This document shows positions 25,816 to 34,391 of a DNA stretch of 64,000 nt, one piece after another (within the stretch, counting starts at the first letter, position 1; each line of letters starts with the position of its first letter). This stretch comes from Intestinibaculum porci. GTDB taxonomy: Bacteria; Bacillota_I; Bacilli_A; Erysipelotrichales; Coprobacillaceae. The position numbers were made by a program, and so were the translations under genes. The notes under the pieces were generated by a model. The model was not told where the DNA came from and did no database searches. It worked only from the letters and a program-made list of their open reading frames with translations. Location of the stretch: NCBI RefSeq assembly GCF_003925875.1, contig NZ_AP019309.1, positions 1,364,001 through 1,428,000 of the forward strand, given 5' to 3'.

Positions 25816-27141
25816 ATGGACATACAAAACTTTCGCAAAGCCGTTTTCGCCATTGCAATTCCTGTCGCTTTGCAGTCAATGTTACAATCATCGTTCTCGA
25901 TGATTGATCAGGTCATGGTCGGTCAGTTAGGCAAAAAAGCGATCGCCGGCGTAGAAATCGCTGGGAAGCCAGCCTTTATCTACGCTTTTATCGTCAATGC
26001 TATCTGCACCATTGCCGGAATAATGATTGCCCAGTATATCGGGCAAAAGGATCACTTATCAGAAGAAAAAGCTATCACCGTGAATGGTTTAGTCACCATT
26101 GTCTTTGGCTTTCTATTTACCGCTATTTCATTAGGCTTTACGCGACCGTTTCTTCATCTTTTTACCAAAGATGAACAGGTGATTCGCGAAGGGATGAAAT
26201 ACTTACGCATCATTGGCTATTCCTATATCCCATTAGGTTTAACAAGCTTATTAGCCGTGCCGATTCGCACCCATGGCAAGTCTCCCTGGCCGCTTTATGT
26301 CAGTATTCTCTCTGCCATCATCAATACCAGTCTCAATTATGTTTTGATCTTCGGCCATTTTGGGATGCCGCAATTAGGCATCACCGGCGCCGCAATTGCC
26401 AGCGTCATTTCTCAGCTTGTCAGTATGATTCTACTTACTTTCTTATTTTTGAAACTCTATGGCGCTTTTCATCCATCTCTTGCCTTGGGCAAAAAGCGCA
26501 CCAAACAATATATCAAAATGTTAGCACCGGTGGTATTAAGTGAATTTTTATGGACGTTAGGGCAGAGTATGAATACTTTTGTCTATGGGCATATGGGTAC
26601 CAGCGAATTAGCCGGCATGTCCTTGACGGGACCCGTGCAGGGCATGCTCATTGGCGCTTTAAGCGGTCTTTCTCAGGCGGCAGGTATTCTCATTGGTCAG
26701 TCCCTTGGGGAAAAACACTATGAAGAAGCTTATCACCATAGTAAAACTTTAATGCGTTATGGCTTTATTGGTTCGGCTGTTTTAGCTGTCGCTTTACTTA
26801 TTTTCCGCACCCCCTACGTGGGTATTTATCAGGTTGATCATCATGTGCAATCGATCGGTTCTTCCCTGCTTTTGGTATTTGCCTTTCTGATGCCTATTAA
26901 AGTCGAAAATATGATCTTAGGCGGGGGGATTATTCGCAGCGGCGGTCTTACCCACTATATTATGTTCATCGATACGATTGGCACTTGGGGGGTAGGTGTC
27001 CCATTAGCTTTGCTTTCTGGCCTTGTTTTCCATTTACCGATTGTTTCTGTTTATTTGATTTTGTCGCAGGAAGAAGTTGTCAGACTGATTATTTCGATTA
27101 TCATCTTCCGCTCCAAGAAATGGATGCATACGATCAATTAA
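25816..27141 (+). CDS. MATE-family multidrug efflux transporter
   Basis: The 441-residue protein has about twelve hydrophobic segments arranged in two halves and the conserved N-terminal pattern AIPVALQSMLQSSFSMIDQVMVGQLG typical of MATE exporters, which expel cationic drugs or metabolites using an ion gradient. The second half repeats the fold (VLSEFLWTLGQSMNTFVYGH). AAAGGAGGAATTCT precedes the ATG. The upstream leader has a hairpin ending in TTTTT (about 25758-25778), which could attenuate transcription. The substrate cannot be predicted. Confidence 0.93.
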   Translation: MDIQNFRKAVFAIAIPVALQSMLQSSFSMIDQVMVGQLGKKAIAGVEIAGKPAFIYAFIVNAICTIAGIMIAQYIGQKDHLSEEKAITVNGLVTIVFGFLFTAISLGFTRPFLHLFTKDEQVIREGMKYLRIIGYSYIPLGLTSLLAVPIRTHGKSPWPLYVSILSAIINTSLNYVLIFGHFGMPQLGITGAAIASVISQLVSMILLTFLFLKLYGAFHPSLALGKKRTKQYIKMLAPVVLSEFLWTLGQSMNTFVYGHMGTSELAGMSLTGPVQGMLIGALSGLSQAAGILIGQSLGEKHYEEAYHHSKTLMRYGFIGSAVLAVALLIFRTPYVGIYQVDHHVQSIGSSLLLVFAFLMPIKVENMILGGGIIRSGGLTHYIMFIDTIGTWGVGVPLALLSGLVFHLPIVSVYLILSQEEVVRLIISIIIFRSKKWMHTIN

Positions 27142-27225
27142 TAAAAAGTACGCAAAATGATAATTCTTTATTGAATTAAAAGAGAAATCGTGTCTATACT
27201 AGAGGCAGAGAAAGGAAGGCGTTTT

Positions 27226-27570
27226 ATGAACGAAGATTTTTTCTGCCTCGATGATCATGATCATAAAGATCAAGTCATCTTTTATAAAAAGGATCGTGCA
27301 ATGTATGTCAGTGAAAGCTACATTGAAGATATTTTTGGACAAAAAGATATTTGGCGCTCCCACTGGTGTGGTTTAACACGTGATTATAATACCTTATTTG
27401 GACCTTTTGCAACCTTACGCAGAGTCTTAGTGGATGCCAATGATTATTTAGAAGATCTCAAGCAGTATGACCTTAATAAAGTGAAGCATCCAGAAATCTT
27501 AAAACATATGCGGGCATTCTTTGAAGAAGCCGTAGAGCGTGATGAATATGTCTTTGTCCGTGAAGTCTAA
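27226..27570 (+). CDS. Hypothetical protein, paralogue of the protein at 34392
   Basis: The ATG at 27226 follows GAAAGGAAGGCG. The 114-residue product is soluble and acidic, with CGLTRDYNTLFGPF in its centre and a helical C-terminus (MRAFFEEAVERDEYV). The protein at 34392-34724 has the matching GLTEDYNDLDGPF and MIAFFEEAKAHHQ, so both belong to one small family that I cannot name. Both genes sit next to GNAT acetyltransferase genes. Function unknown. Confidence 0.65.
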   Translation: MNEDFFCLDDHDHKDQVIFYKKDRAMYVSESYIEDIFGQKDIWRSHWCGLTRDYNTLFGPFATLRRVLVDANDYLEDLKQYDLNKVKHPEILKHMRAFFEEAVERDEYVFVREV

Positions 27571-27614
27571 TCCTTTGTTTTTGTGATACAATAACAAGGA
27601 AAGGATGTGAAATC

Positions 27615-28055
27615 ATGGCTATTCAACCATTAAATAAAGCGCACAGCACTCTTTATGGCCAAATCTATGCTGATGCTTTTAACGGTTCACCATGGTATGA
27701 TCATTGGCAGGTCGCTGATGCGATCATTCATGTTGAAGAACTCATCCATACACCAACCGTTTATGGCCTAGAGTATGTTGCAAATGGTGAGGTCGCAGGC
27801 TTTATCTTAGGCTCATCGATGTTATTTTCTTATGGTCGCTTTTTTGAGATCAATGATCTAGCGGTCGCGCCTGCGTATCAGCACCAAGGCATTGGCCGGG
27901 CCTTATTAGAGCAGTGTTTGGCTGATCTAAAGAAGCAGGGGATCGTTGGTGTCCATCTGATTACCCAAAGCGAGGGCGCTTTACCCGCATTTTATAGTAA
28001 GTATGGCTTTACCAAAGAGAATGTCGTTATGCTGATGGGAAAGTCATTCAAGTAA
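27615..28055 (+). CDS. GNAT-family N-acetyltransferase
   Basis: This 146-residue protein is a single GNAT domain. Motif A, VAPAYQHQGIGRALLEQCL, contains the acetyl-CoA-binding Q/RxxGxG/A loop, and the C-terminal PAFYSKYGFTKENV is typical of motif B. It would move an acetyl group from acetyl-CoA to an unknown amine. AAGGATGTGAAATC precedes the ATG. It follows the paralogue gene by 44 bp on the same strand. Confidence 0.9.
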   Translation: MAIQPLNKAHSTLYGQIYADAFNGSPWYDHWQVADAIIHVEELIHTPTVYGLEYVANGEVAGFILGSSMLFSYGRFFEINDLAVAPAYQHQGIGRALLEQCLADLKKQGIVGVHLITQSEGALPAFYSKYGFTKENVVMLMGKSFK

Positions 28056-28188
28056 TCGTGCGTAAACACGATTATTTTTGAGATGAACCGATTACGGAGT
28101 CTGATCCTAGCAATCGGGCGATCTTATAGGCATAAGGGGCTTTCAATAATTCCATTATATAGGCTATTTAAAAGCCTAAGTTTCAATC

Positions 28189-28229
28189 AAAAAGGTGATG
28201 AATGGAGAACGCATTCATCACCTTTTTTT
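28189..28229. terminator. Bidirectional terminator
   Basis: AAAAAGGTGATGAATG and CATTCATCACCTTTTT form a 16-bp stem around a 7-base loop, between the GNAT gene and the convergent decarboxylase gene. Confidence 0.9.
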
Positions 28230-28231
28230 CA

Positions 28232-29629
28232 CTAACGCTCTTTAAGAACATGAATAGTAGAGATGCCATATTTCTTTAAAATCGCGATTGTTTGCGCATT
28301 GATGACTTCCCCCGGGACAATTGGTAAAATAGCTGGCGGACAGCCAATATGACAGCGCACGCAAATGCGTCCGATACATTTGTCATCGACAGTGACTTCC
28401 TCTTCTAAAGCAAAAAGAAGTTCATAAGGCTGATACTTTACTTCTGGAAGGTCTGTTTTGAAACTTTCTTCTTTGTTTTGAAGATATTTTTCATCATGAG
28501 ATAATAAAGTAAAGGCGCGTTTAATGCGCCACAGATCGTCATCACTATTAAGCGGTGATAACATCATCACGACAAAGTCTGGATCGGCATATTCACATTC
28601 AATATGTAAAGCGGTTAATGCCTGCATCAATGATGCGCCCTGATGAGGGACGGAGATGGTGATTTTTAATGGTTCACTTTCTCGTAAATGAAAACCTAAG
28701 GATTTGATCTCTTGTTTTAATGTATTGACTTTTAAAGCAAATTGTTTATAAGCATCAGGATGGGTGATCAGCCACTTATTAACTTTGTCCATGGATTCCA
28801 TAATCAGATAAGAAGGGCTGGTTGAGCCAAACATCACGCTGTCATCTCTTACTCTTGAAGAGAGCTGTAAAAGCATCTGCGGCGCCTGTTTACTGATATG
28901 AAGATAAGCGGCGCCGGTAAGGGCTGGTAAGGTTTTATGGGCAGAATCGCAGGCTAAATCTGCGCCGGCATCAAGCGGATGCATAAAGGGGGCATTCATG
29001 AATTTAAGATAAGCGCCATGGGCATTATCGACAAGTAGCAGGATATGATGCTGATGGCATATTTTAGCGAGGCTTTGGATATCAAGGATATTTCCAAGAT
29101 AGTCAGGACTCGTCAGATAAAGAGCGCAAGGACGTGTTTCTAAAGTAGAAAGTGTTTCTTTTAGGGCATTAGGAGTGATCTTACATTCACATAAGGAATC
29201 ATGATCTAAGCCATTTAACCACTTAATGTCAAATTTTAATAACTCTGCGGCATGGATGAAGGTCTTATGCGCATTACGGCCCGCTAAAATCAGGGGACGA
29301 TTCGTGTGGCTTTGGTAATGATAGGCGCAGGCTAAAGCGCACATCGTTTTGATGCACTGGGAAGAGCCGCCCGCCGCATAATAGGTATGATAAGAATCAA
29401 AGAGCGCGGTGGCGATCTCTTCGCTTTGTAATAGGATGCCTTCTGCTTCATAGAGGGAATCAGCGCCGGTGATTTCGGTAAGATCATGGGCATAGATGGC
29501 CTCGTGCTGATGGGTGGGATCGATCCCTTTATGACCAGGCATATGAGCGCGAACAGGCTTACTTTCCAGATAGTCTTCGATAAAGTCGGCTACGGGGGTA
29601 TAGGTTTTATGGACTTTCAATGTCATCAT
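28232..29629 (-). CDS. Orn/Lys/Arg decarboxylase family protein
   Basis: The 465-residue protein is a fold-type I PLP enzyme of the ornithine/lysine/arginine decarboxylase group. PVRAHMPGHKG marks the N-terminus, GGSSQCIKTM the cofactor phosphate site, LVDNAHGAYLKF the PLP-binding Asp, and DSAHKTLPALTGAAYLH the Schiff-base Lys. It resembles the short Gram-positive (YaaO/SpeA-like) type, which lacks the N-terminal response-regulator-like wing. A C-terminal CIGRICVRCHIGCPPAILPI segment is also typical. AAAGGATG precedes the start; two adjacent ATG codons are possible. The substrate (Arg, Lys or Orn) is not clear from sequence. Confidence 0.9.
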   Translation of the reverse strand: MMTLKVHKTYTPVADFIEDYLESKPVRAHMPGHKGIDPTHQHEAIYAHDLTEITGADSLYEAEGILLQSEEIATALFDSYHTYYAAGGSSQCIKTMCALACAYHYQSHTNRPLILAGRNAHKTFIHAAELLKFDIKWLNGLDHDSLCECKITPNALKETLSTLETRPCALYLTSPDYLGNILDIQSLAKICHQHHILLLVDNAHGAYLKFMNAPFMHPLDAGADLACDSAHKTLPALTGAAYLHISKQAPQMLLQLSSRVRDDSVMFGSTSPSYLIMESMDKVNKWLITHPDAYKQFALKVNTLKQEIKSLGFHLRESEPLKITISVPHQGASLMQALTALHIECEYADPDFVVMMLSPLNSDDDLWRIKRAFTLLSHDEKYLQNKEESFKTDLPEVKYQPYELLFALEEEVTVDDKCIGRICVRCHIGCPPAILPIVPGEVINAQTIAILKKYGISTIHVLKER

Positions 29630-29647
29630 CCTTTCGATAGTCTAATG

Positions 29648-29679
29648 AAAACTACCAAAAGATTTTCTTTTGGTAGTTT
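29648..29679 (-). terminator. Terminator-like hairpin after the SCIFF maturase gene
   Basis: AAACTACCAAAAG and CTTTTGGTAGTTT form a 13-bp stem. It lies just beyond the maturase stop and just upstream of the decarboxylase start on the same strand. Confidence 0.7.
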
Positions 29680-29689
29680 AACTGATATT

Positions 29690-31177
29690 TTAATTTGCAC
29701 AATCATCAGATGAGCAATCACTGCAGTCATCATCAGCTAAGTTGCCTTCGCCAACAGAGAAGTTCGCTGAGGTATAGCCGTGTCTGACGGAACCATCGAT
29801 GCCTTCTAAGTCTTCGGCCACTTGCAGCATGATTGCACATTCCATACGCTTACGGAATAATTCACAGCCATATTCATAGATGCCTTTGACACTGCCGGTC
29901 GCATGGTAGGCATTGGCTGCGCAGCCGCCGGAACAGTACAGTTTTGCCCAGCAGTCCTGACAGTCAGGACGCGCATACGCGTTGCAGCAGCGGAAATCTT
30001 CCTGCACTTCATGATTAGTCACACCGTGGTAGATATCCCCTAATTTGAATTTTTCTTCACCCACGAACTGATGGCAAGGGTATAAGTCACCCCAAGGGGT
30101 TACGGCCATATATTCCGTTCCCGAGCCGCAGCCGGAAATACGTTTATAAATACAAGGTCCTGATTTAAGATCGATCATATAGTGATAGAAGGTAAAGCCT
30201 CTTCCTTCCCGATCCCTTTTCAACATTTCTTTAGCTAGTAATTCATACTGCTCTTTAATGACTGGTAAGTCTTCTTTCGTTAAAGCGAGAGGATCATCAG
30301 GTTTTGAGACCACTGGTTCCATTGATAATTCGGTGAAGCCAAGATCAGCCATATGTAACACATCTTTTGTGAAGTCCGTATTGTTATGGGTGAAAGTGCC
30401 TCGCATATAATAGTTCTTGCCGCCGCGGGCTTTCACAATTTTCTGGAATTTAGGAACAATCTGATCATAGCTGCCATGACCTTTATAGTCTACGCGAGTA
30501 CGATCATGAACTTCCTTACGGCCATCTAATGAGAGCACCACGTTGCTGATCTCTTTATTACAGAAATCGATCACGTCATCATCAATGAGCATGCCGTTAG
30601 TTGTTACGGTAAAACGAAAATGTTTCCCAGCTTCTTTTTCTTTCGCGCGGGCATAAGCCACAATCTGTTTACAGACATCCCAGTTTAAAAGGGGTTCACC
30701 GCCAAAGAAGTCGACTTCTAAGTTACGTCGTGAACCAGAGTTTTCAATTAAGAAATCAATGGCGCGTTTCCCGACGTCTAAGCTCATTAAGGCTTTTTCA
30801 CCATGGTATTTCCCTTGACTGGCAAAACAGTATTCACAGTTTAAATTACAGGTATGGGAAACATGTAAACATAAGGCTTTGATCACCCCAATATTTCTTT
30901 TCTTGAATTCCCCAGCAAGGGGTTCATAAGTATCTGGGGTAAATAATTTATGATTATTTTTTAAGGTTGTAATATCTTCAATGCAATAGTGAATATCTTC
31001 GGGAGTTACATCGGGTCTGTCCCCATATTTCTCCATGATTGCCTTCACGATTTCTTCTTCCGGGTGATCAGGATACATGGCAATGATGTCATAAGCGACA
31101 TCATCAACGGAATGTACTGAACCTGAGCACGTATCGAGAACAATGTTGTAATTGTTCAATTTATACTGATGTACCAT
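29690..31177 (-). CDS. scfB: Radical SAM/SPASM SCIFF peptide maturase
   Basis: This 495-residue radical SAM enzyme forms thioether crosslinks in the SCIFF peptide encoded just upstream. The N-terminal peptide-recognition region (residues 1-90) is followed by the radical SAM cluster CNLNCEYC near residue 110, FFGGEPLLNW, and a SPASM domain with many Cys, including CQDCWAKLYCSGGCAANAYH. The C-terminus ends in a Cys/Asp-rich tail (DDDCSDCSSDDCAN). Length and neighbour match the known clostridial SCIFF pair. A hairpin between the two genes may reduce transcription of this enzyme relative to the peptide. The symbol scfB is used by analogy. Confidence 0.93.
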   Translation of the reverse strand: MVHQYKLNNYNIVLDTCSGSVHSVDDVAYDIIAMYPDHPEEEIVKAIMEKYGDRPDVTPEDIHYCIEDITTLKNNHKLFTPDTYEPLAGEFKKRNIGVIKALCLHVSHTCNLNCEYCFASQGKYHGEKALMSLDVGKRAIDFLIENSGSRRNLEVDFFGGEPLLNWDVCKQIVAYARAKEKEAGKHFRFTVTTNGMLIDDDVIDFCNKEISNVVLSLDGRKEVHDRTRVDYKGHGSYDQIVPKFQKIVKARGGKNYYMRGTFTHNNTDFTKDVLHMADLGFTELSMEPVVSKPDDPLALTKEDLPVIKEQYELLAKEMLKRDREGRGFTFYHYMIDLKSGPCIYKRISGCGSGTEYMAVTPWGDLYPCHQFVGEEKFKLGDIYHGVTNHEVQEDFRCCNAYARPDCQDCWAKLYCSGGCAANAYHATGSVKGIYEYGCELFRKRMECAIMLQVAEDLEGIDGSVRHGYTSANFSVGEGNLADDDCSDCSSDDCAN

Positions 31178-31230
31178 TTATAATTCACTCCATTTGTTTA
31201 TTTTTTTCATAATTGTCTGGTTAGACAATA

Positions 31231-31253
31231 AAAGAACCGCCTTAGCGGCGGTA
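31231..31253 (-). terminator. Intercistronic attenuator between SCIFF peptide and maturase
   Basis: ACCGCC and GGCGGT form a stem around a short loop. On the minus strand it is followed by TTCTTTTATTG, a weak U-rich tract. It could let the peptide gene be expressed more than the enzyme. Confidence 0.6.
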
Positions 31254-31278
31254 TCAGAAATGTGCCTAAAGACAACTA

Positions 31279-31422
31279 TTACTTCGTTTTTTCACACTGC
31301 TGGTTAGCAACACCGCAGCTTGTTTTACAAGCACTCTGGCATGAAGTCTGGCATTCGCCGCATCCGCCAGTTTTTGCACTTGCGCAAAGGTCTTTAGTTT
31401 CAAGAGTTTTAATTCTATTCAT
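31279..31422 (-). CDS. scfA: SCIFF ribosomal peptide precursor (six cysteines in forty-five)
   Basis: The 47-residue precursor starts MNRIKTLETKDLCASAKTGG and has Cys at 13, 21, 24, 28, 32, 36 and 43, with the characteristic ECQTSCQSACKTSCGVANQQ core. SCIFF peptides are almost universal in Clostridia and are crosslinked by the radical SAM enzyme encoded next. GAGGAGGAGAATCATT precedes the ATG and two stops (TAATAG) end it. The first Cys, at 13, lies outside the usual six. The biological role of SCIFF is unknown. Confidence 0.93.
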   Translation of the reverse strand: MNRIKTLETKDLCASAKTGGCGECQTSCQSACKTSCGVANQQCEKTK

Positions 31423-31693
31423 AATGATTCTCCTCCTCATTTAGAATTTAATCTTTCACAAGAATTGTAGCACATAATGATATTCCAGACAATACACAAC
31501 TCGGTGATGACAATTGAGTTTGTAGATCATGTCTTTGCTGATAGGACTCTGCATATGGCTTATATTTCAAAAGGTATAGACGATCGGATAAGTGTATGAC
31601 TGTTGCAAAGTTTGATAAATATTTGCTTACTTAATGAGCAATGTGATGAAATCCCCGCTAAAACAATTTGTTTTGCTTACGATGATCTGAAAT

Positions 31694-32008
31694 TTATAAA
31701 ATATCCAGCCACTTTTGTCGAGCGTGAAGAATTCGATGAATGACAATTGTTTTGTTTTCTTTATGAACTTTATAGAAGATGATATAGTTTTTCACAAGAC
31801 ATTTTCTAAAATCTTTACATTTAAGATAAGGATCATCAACGCGTTCATAACGTTGAGGCATACTAAATAAGCCTAAGATCGTATTTTCTGTGTCATTAAG
31901 TAATTCGTCTGCAATACACGGCGCATCCAAATTGTGAGTGATATAACGCAAGATACCTTTTAAATCCTTTTGATAGGCTTCAGAGACAATAATTTTATAA
32001 TTGTCCAT
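31694..32008 (-). CDS. RelE/ParE-type toxin
   Basis: The 104-residue protein has the RelE/ParE fold pattern: YKIIVSEAYQKDLKGILRYI helices, then YLKCKDFRKCLVKNYIIFYKV and a closing VIHRILHARQKW strand. The VKNYIIFYKV and RILHARQ elements are typical of the toxin active-site sheet. It overlaps the antitoxin gene by 14 bp. RelE types cleave mRNA on the ribosome and ParE types poison gyrase; the sequence alone does not decide which this is. Confidence 0.87.
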   Translation of the reverse strand: MDNYKIIVSEAYQKDLKGILRYITHNLDAPCIADELLNDTENTILGLFSMPQRYERVDDPYLKCKDFRKCLVKNYIIFYKVHKENKTIVIHRILHARQKWLDIL

Positions 32009-32267
32009 TTTTTAAGTCCTCTCTTAAGCTTTTCATAGAATCTTCAAAACTTAAGGTACGACCATTTGTAAAATCGGCTTCACTTTGCTGTAAAAGCTGA
32101 TAGAGTTCATATCTACTCATAAATTCGTTATACAGTTCAATGCTCATAACAGCAAGATCCCCACGACCGTTCTTAGTAATAAATACAGGTTCACTGGTTT
32201 CGTGGCAAAAGGAAGAAATTTCATTGTAATTATTACGTAAATCTGTACTTGACTTAATGTTTGGCAT
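31995..32267 (-). CDS. Phd/YefM-type antitoxin
   Basis: The 90-residue protein starts PNIKSSTDLRNNYNEISSFC and continues EPVFITKNGRGDLAVMSIEL, the hallmark of Phd/YefM antitoxins, whose N-terminal half dimerises and binds the operator while the C-terminal tail (LSFEDSMKSLREDL) covers the toxin. GGGAGGTGCTC precedes the ATG. It lies first in the operon, as usual. The pair likely represses its own promoter. Confidence 0.88.
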   Translation of the reverse strand: MPNIKSSTDLRNNYNEISSFCHETSEPVFITKNGRGDLAVMSIELYNEFMSRYELYQLLQQSEADFTNGRTLSFEDSMKSLREDLKNGQL

Positions 32268-32337
32268 AAGAGCACCTCCCTTAATCTAAAGAAATTATAT
32301 CATTATATCTTTAGATGATCAATTATTGAAGAGAGGG

Positions 32338-32512
32338 TGATTTCCGAAATTCCAGTTAGAAGTGAATTCTATCATTCATTTCTCAATCCTTATTTTTAAA
32401 TGCGATATCATTATTATGTCAAAGTGTTAAACTCGATTCGATTTGAAGGTAAGGACAAAAAAGATGGTGAGTTATGGTCTGGAAAAGCTTCTCATCATCT
32501 CTCTAACAAGAC
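32338..32512 (+). repeat. Decayed copy of the DUF6431-unit end, promoter and first codons
   Basis: Read on the plus strand this stretch matches the reverse of 14946-14991 and then of 12775-12950, skipping the IS4-type insertion. It contains a single TGATAG where the insertion occurred in the other copy. The match continues through AAAGTGTTAAACTCGATTCG and the GGTAAGGACAAAAAAGAT start region to CTTCTCATCATCTCTCTAAC, with many substitutions and lost frame. It is a remnant of a second, unoccupied copy of the mobile unit. Confidence 0.8.
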
Positions 32513-32527
32513 GATGAAGAAAAAGAT

Positions 32528-32551
32528 AAGTCCCCACAAGTGAGGACTTTG
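32528..32551. terminator. Hairpin terminator downstream of the exported protein gene
   Basis: AAGTCC(C)CAC and GTG(A)GGACTT pair around AA. It lies just after the stop of the minus-strand gene. Confidence 0.6.
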
Positions 32552-32555
32552 AATG

Positions 32556-33068
32556 TTAATAACGACAAGCAAATTTTAAAGTCTTTTTCTTGCCATCAAA
32601 GGTGAAGACAAAGCGATAGTTTTTCACGTGATCGACATTTTTATAAGGCATGGAAAATAAGTCAAAGCCATAACCAACGGCATCATACTTCTTTAAAGCT
32701 TGATCAGAAACAGTAATGCGACGATATTTGCTTTGCATATTAAAACTGCCTTTCTTCATCAGCTTTTGATCACCATACAGTGCCACATTTAAATGTTTGA
32801 CCTTACGTAAATCAATCTTGTATCTAGTCTTAAACTGGCGCACATAGAAGTTGACTTGATAGGTATCACGTTTCTGATAGTTTTTTGTCTTCGCTAGGAT
32901 AATCGCTTCATTATGATAAAGCAGTTTGGTCTTTTTACGCTTTTCTTTTAACGCTGGGGGTGTATAGGTATCTTCATTAATATGTTTGATACCCTGGGCA
33001 TGATTATTCTTTAAAAAAATGCCTCCCACCATTAAAAAACTAAGAACTAAAGCTAATAATTTTTTCAT
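32556..33068 (-). CDS. Exported hypothetical protein
   Basis: The 170-residue product starts with a clear signal peptide (MKKLLALVLSFLMVGGIFLK). The mature part is basic and rich in Lys, Tyr and beta-strand-like segments (RITVSDQALKKYDAVGYGFD). No lipobox Cys or catalytic motif is visible. AGGAGGCGATTAT precedes the ATG. It forms a single-gene unit with a hairpin after it. Function unknown; it may be a secreted or wall-bound protein. Confidence 0.7.
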   Translation of the reverse strand: MKKLLALVLSFLMVGGIFLKNNHAQGIKHINEDTYTPPALKEKRKKTKLLYHNEAIILAKTKNYQKRDTYQVNFYVRQFKTRYKIDLRKVKHLNVALYGDQKLMKKGSFNMQSKYRRITVSDQALKKYDAVGYGFDLFSMPYKNVDHVKNYRFVFTFDGKKKTLKFACRY

Positions 33069-33196
33069 ATAATCGCCTCCTAAGGTTATTGTAGTAAATA
33101 AAATATAAATTTGTGTACTAAAATTCTTAATAATGCTTAAGATATTTCAAAAGGACCAAAAATAGTCATATAATAAGTAGAGAAAGAAGGGATCTT

Positions 33197-33831
33197 ATGG
33201 GGGATTACATTATTTATATGGGCGTGATCGATCAGGACATTAAACATATTTTAGCGCATGATCATTTGATGATGAGGCCGGTTTCTAAGGAAAACATCGC
33301 ATCATGTTTACAGGATCATCCTTTGCTTTGCCTTTGTGTGAATCAGGATGTGAAAGTCATTCAGATGATCAGAGCTCTCTCTTTTGTGCCCTTACTTGTT
33401 TTAACATCTCAATGTGATGGCAAAATCATTCATGATTATTATGAAGCGGGTGCGGATGAAGTGGTATCTTCATCCATCCATCCATCCTTGCTTGTCAGAT
33501 CAAAGCCTTTATCAGACGTACTCGTGACTATCGATTGTATCAGGAATACTTAATTGCTGGGTCATTAAAGATTTCTTACTTTGAGCAGGTGGTGATTAAA
33601 GAGGAAAAAAGGATTGCGCTTACCTATAAAGAACACCAGGTACTGCTTTATTTTGCAAAGCATCAGGGAGAAATCATCTCTTTATGTGAGTTATGTGAAG
33701 AGGTTTGGCATAAACATTATTATAAAAGTGATAGCTACACGATCATGACATGTATCCGTCATTTAAGAGATAAGATTGGGGAGGATCTCATTATTACAAT
33801 TTATGGGCAGGGCTATGTATTGAAGGTATAG
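33197..33831 (+). CDS. Atypical OmpR-like response regulator, out of frame at an ATCC repeat
   Basis: Two overlapping frames (33197-33553 and 33535-33831) make one regulator when a single ATCC unit is added to the repeat at 33472-33487: the reading then runs GADEVVSSSIHPSILACQIK and on into AFIRRTRDYRLYQEYL, with the same spacing as [20 protein letters not shown] in normal regulators. The joined product has 212 residues, with a receiver-like N-terminus and a winged-helix C-terminus (LTYKEHQVLLYFAKHQGEII, ending GQGYVLKV). The receiver lacks the phospho-accepting Asp and the acidic pair, so it would not be controlled by phosphorylation. In the present state only a truncated receiver is made. 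Confidence 0.8.
33472..33487 (+). repeat. ATCC tetranucleotide tract (4 units) in the regulator gene
   Basis: Four ATCC units in tandem, preceded by one more C, lie within the coding sequence. Because four is not a multiple of three, gain or loss of a unit changes the reading frame. Five units (or two) put the downstream DNA-binding domain in frame; four do not. Confidence 0.8.
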
Positions 33832-33880
33832 CTTGAGGAAATATGAAGATATTGTATAATAATGCAAAAAGGAGAATTTT

Positions 33881-34387
33881 ATGAACTATCCTCAAATCAT
33901 AGAAACCAAACGTTTCCTATTAAGACCATGGGAAGAAAAAGATGCCACGCTGTTGTATCAGTATGCCTCAGATCCTGCGATTGGGCCACGCTGCGGCTGG
34001 AAAGTGCATACATCGCTTGATGAGTCACGCCTTACGATCAAACAGGTTTTACAGGTGCCTGGCACTTATGCAATCACATTAAAAGAAGGAACACTTATTG
34101 GCTGTATCAGCTATAAAGAGACAAAGGATGCTGATGCATTAGAAATCGGCTGCTGGTGTGCACCTGCATACTGGGGGCATGGCTACATGCCGGAAGCGGT
34201 GAATGCTTTAGTAGAAAGGGCTTTTAAGCAGGAGATAAAAGCTTTACGCTATTGCTTTAAAAAAGACAATAAACAATCACAGCGTGTTGCGGAAAAGTGC
34301 GGTTTTGTCTTTGAGCATGAAGAAGAGACATACATGCCTTTGATTGATGAAACATGGGATTTAGTCGTGATGTATAAAAGGAGATAA
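33881..34387 (+). CDS. GNAT-family acetyltransferase (RimJ/RimL-like)
   Basis: The 168-residue protein starts IIETKRFLLRPWEEKDATLL, the usual opening of RimJ/RimL-type N-acetyltransferases, and has the acetyl-CoA loop in WCAPAYWGHGYMPEAVNALV and a C-terminal NKQSQRVAEKCGFVFEHEE. These enzymes acetylate protein N-termini or small amines. AAGGAGAATTTT precedes the ATG. It lies just before the small paralogue gene, with a 4-bp gap. Confidence 0.9.
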   Translation: MNYPQIIETKRFLLRPWEEKDATLLYQYASDPAIGPRCGWKVHTSLDESRLTIKQVLQVPGTYAITLKEGTLIGCISYKETKDADALEIGCWCAPAYWGHGYMPEAVNALVERAFKQEIKALRYCFKKDNKQSQRVAEKCGFVFEHEEETYMPLIDETWDLVVMYKRR

Positions 34388-34391
34388 AGCA

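Noticed and set aside
31456-31693. Small gene between the SCIFF peptide and the toxin gene
   Set aside because: Short frames here have no ribosome binding site, and the stretch looks like decayed coding sequence.
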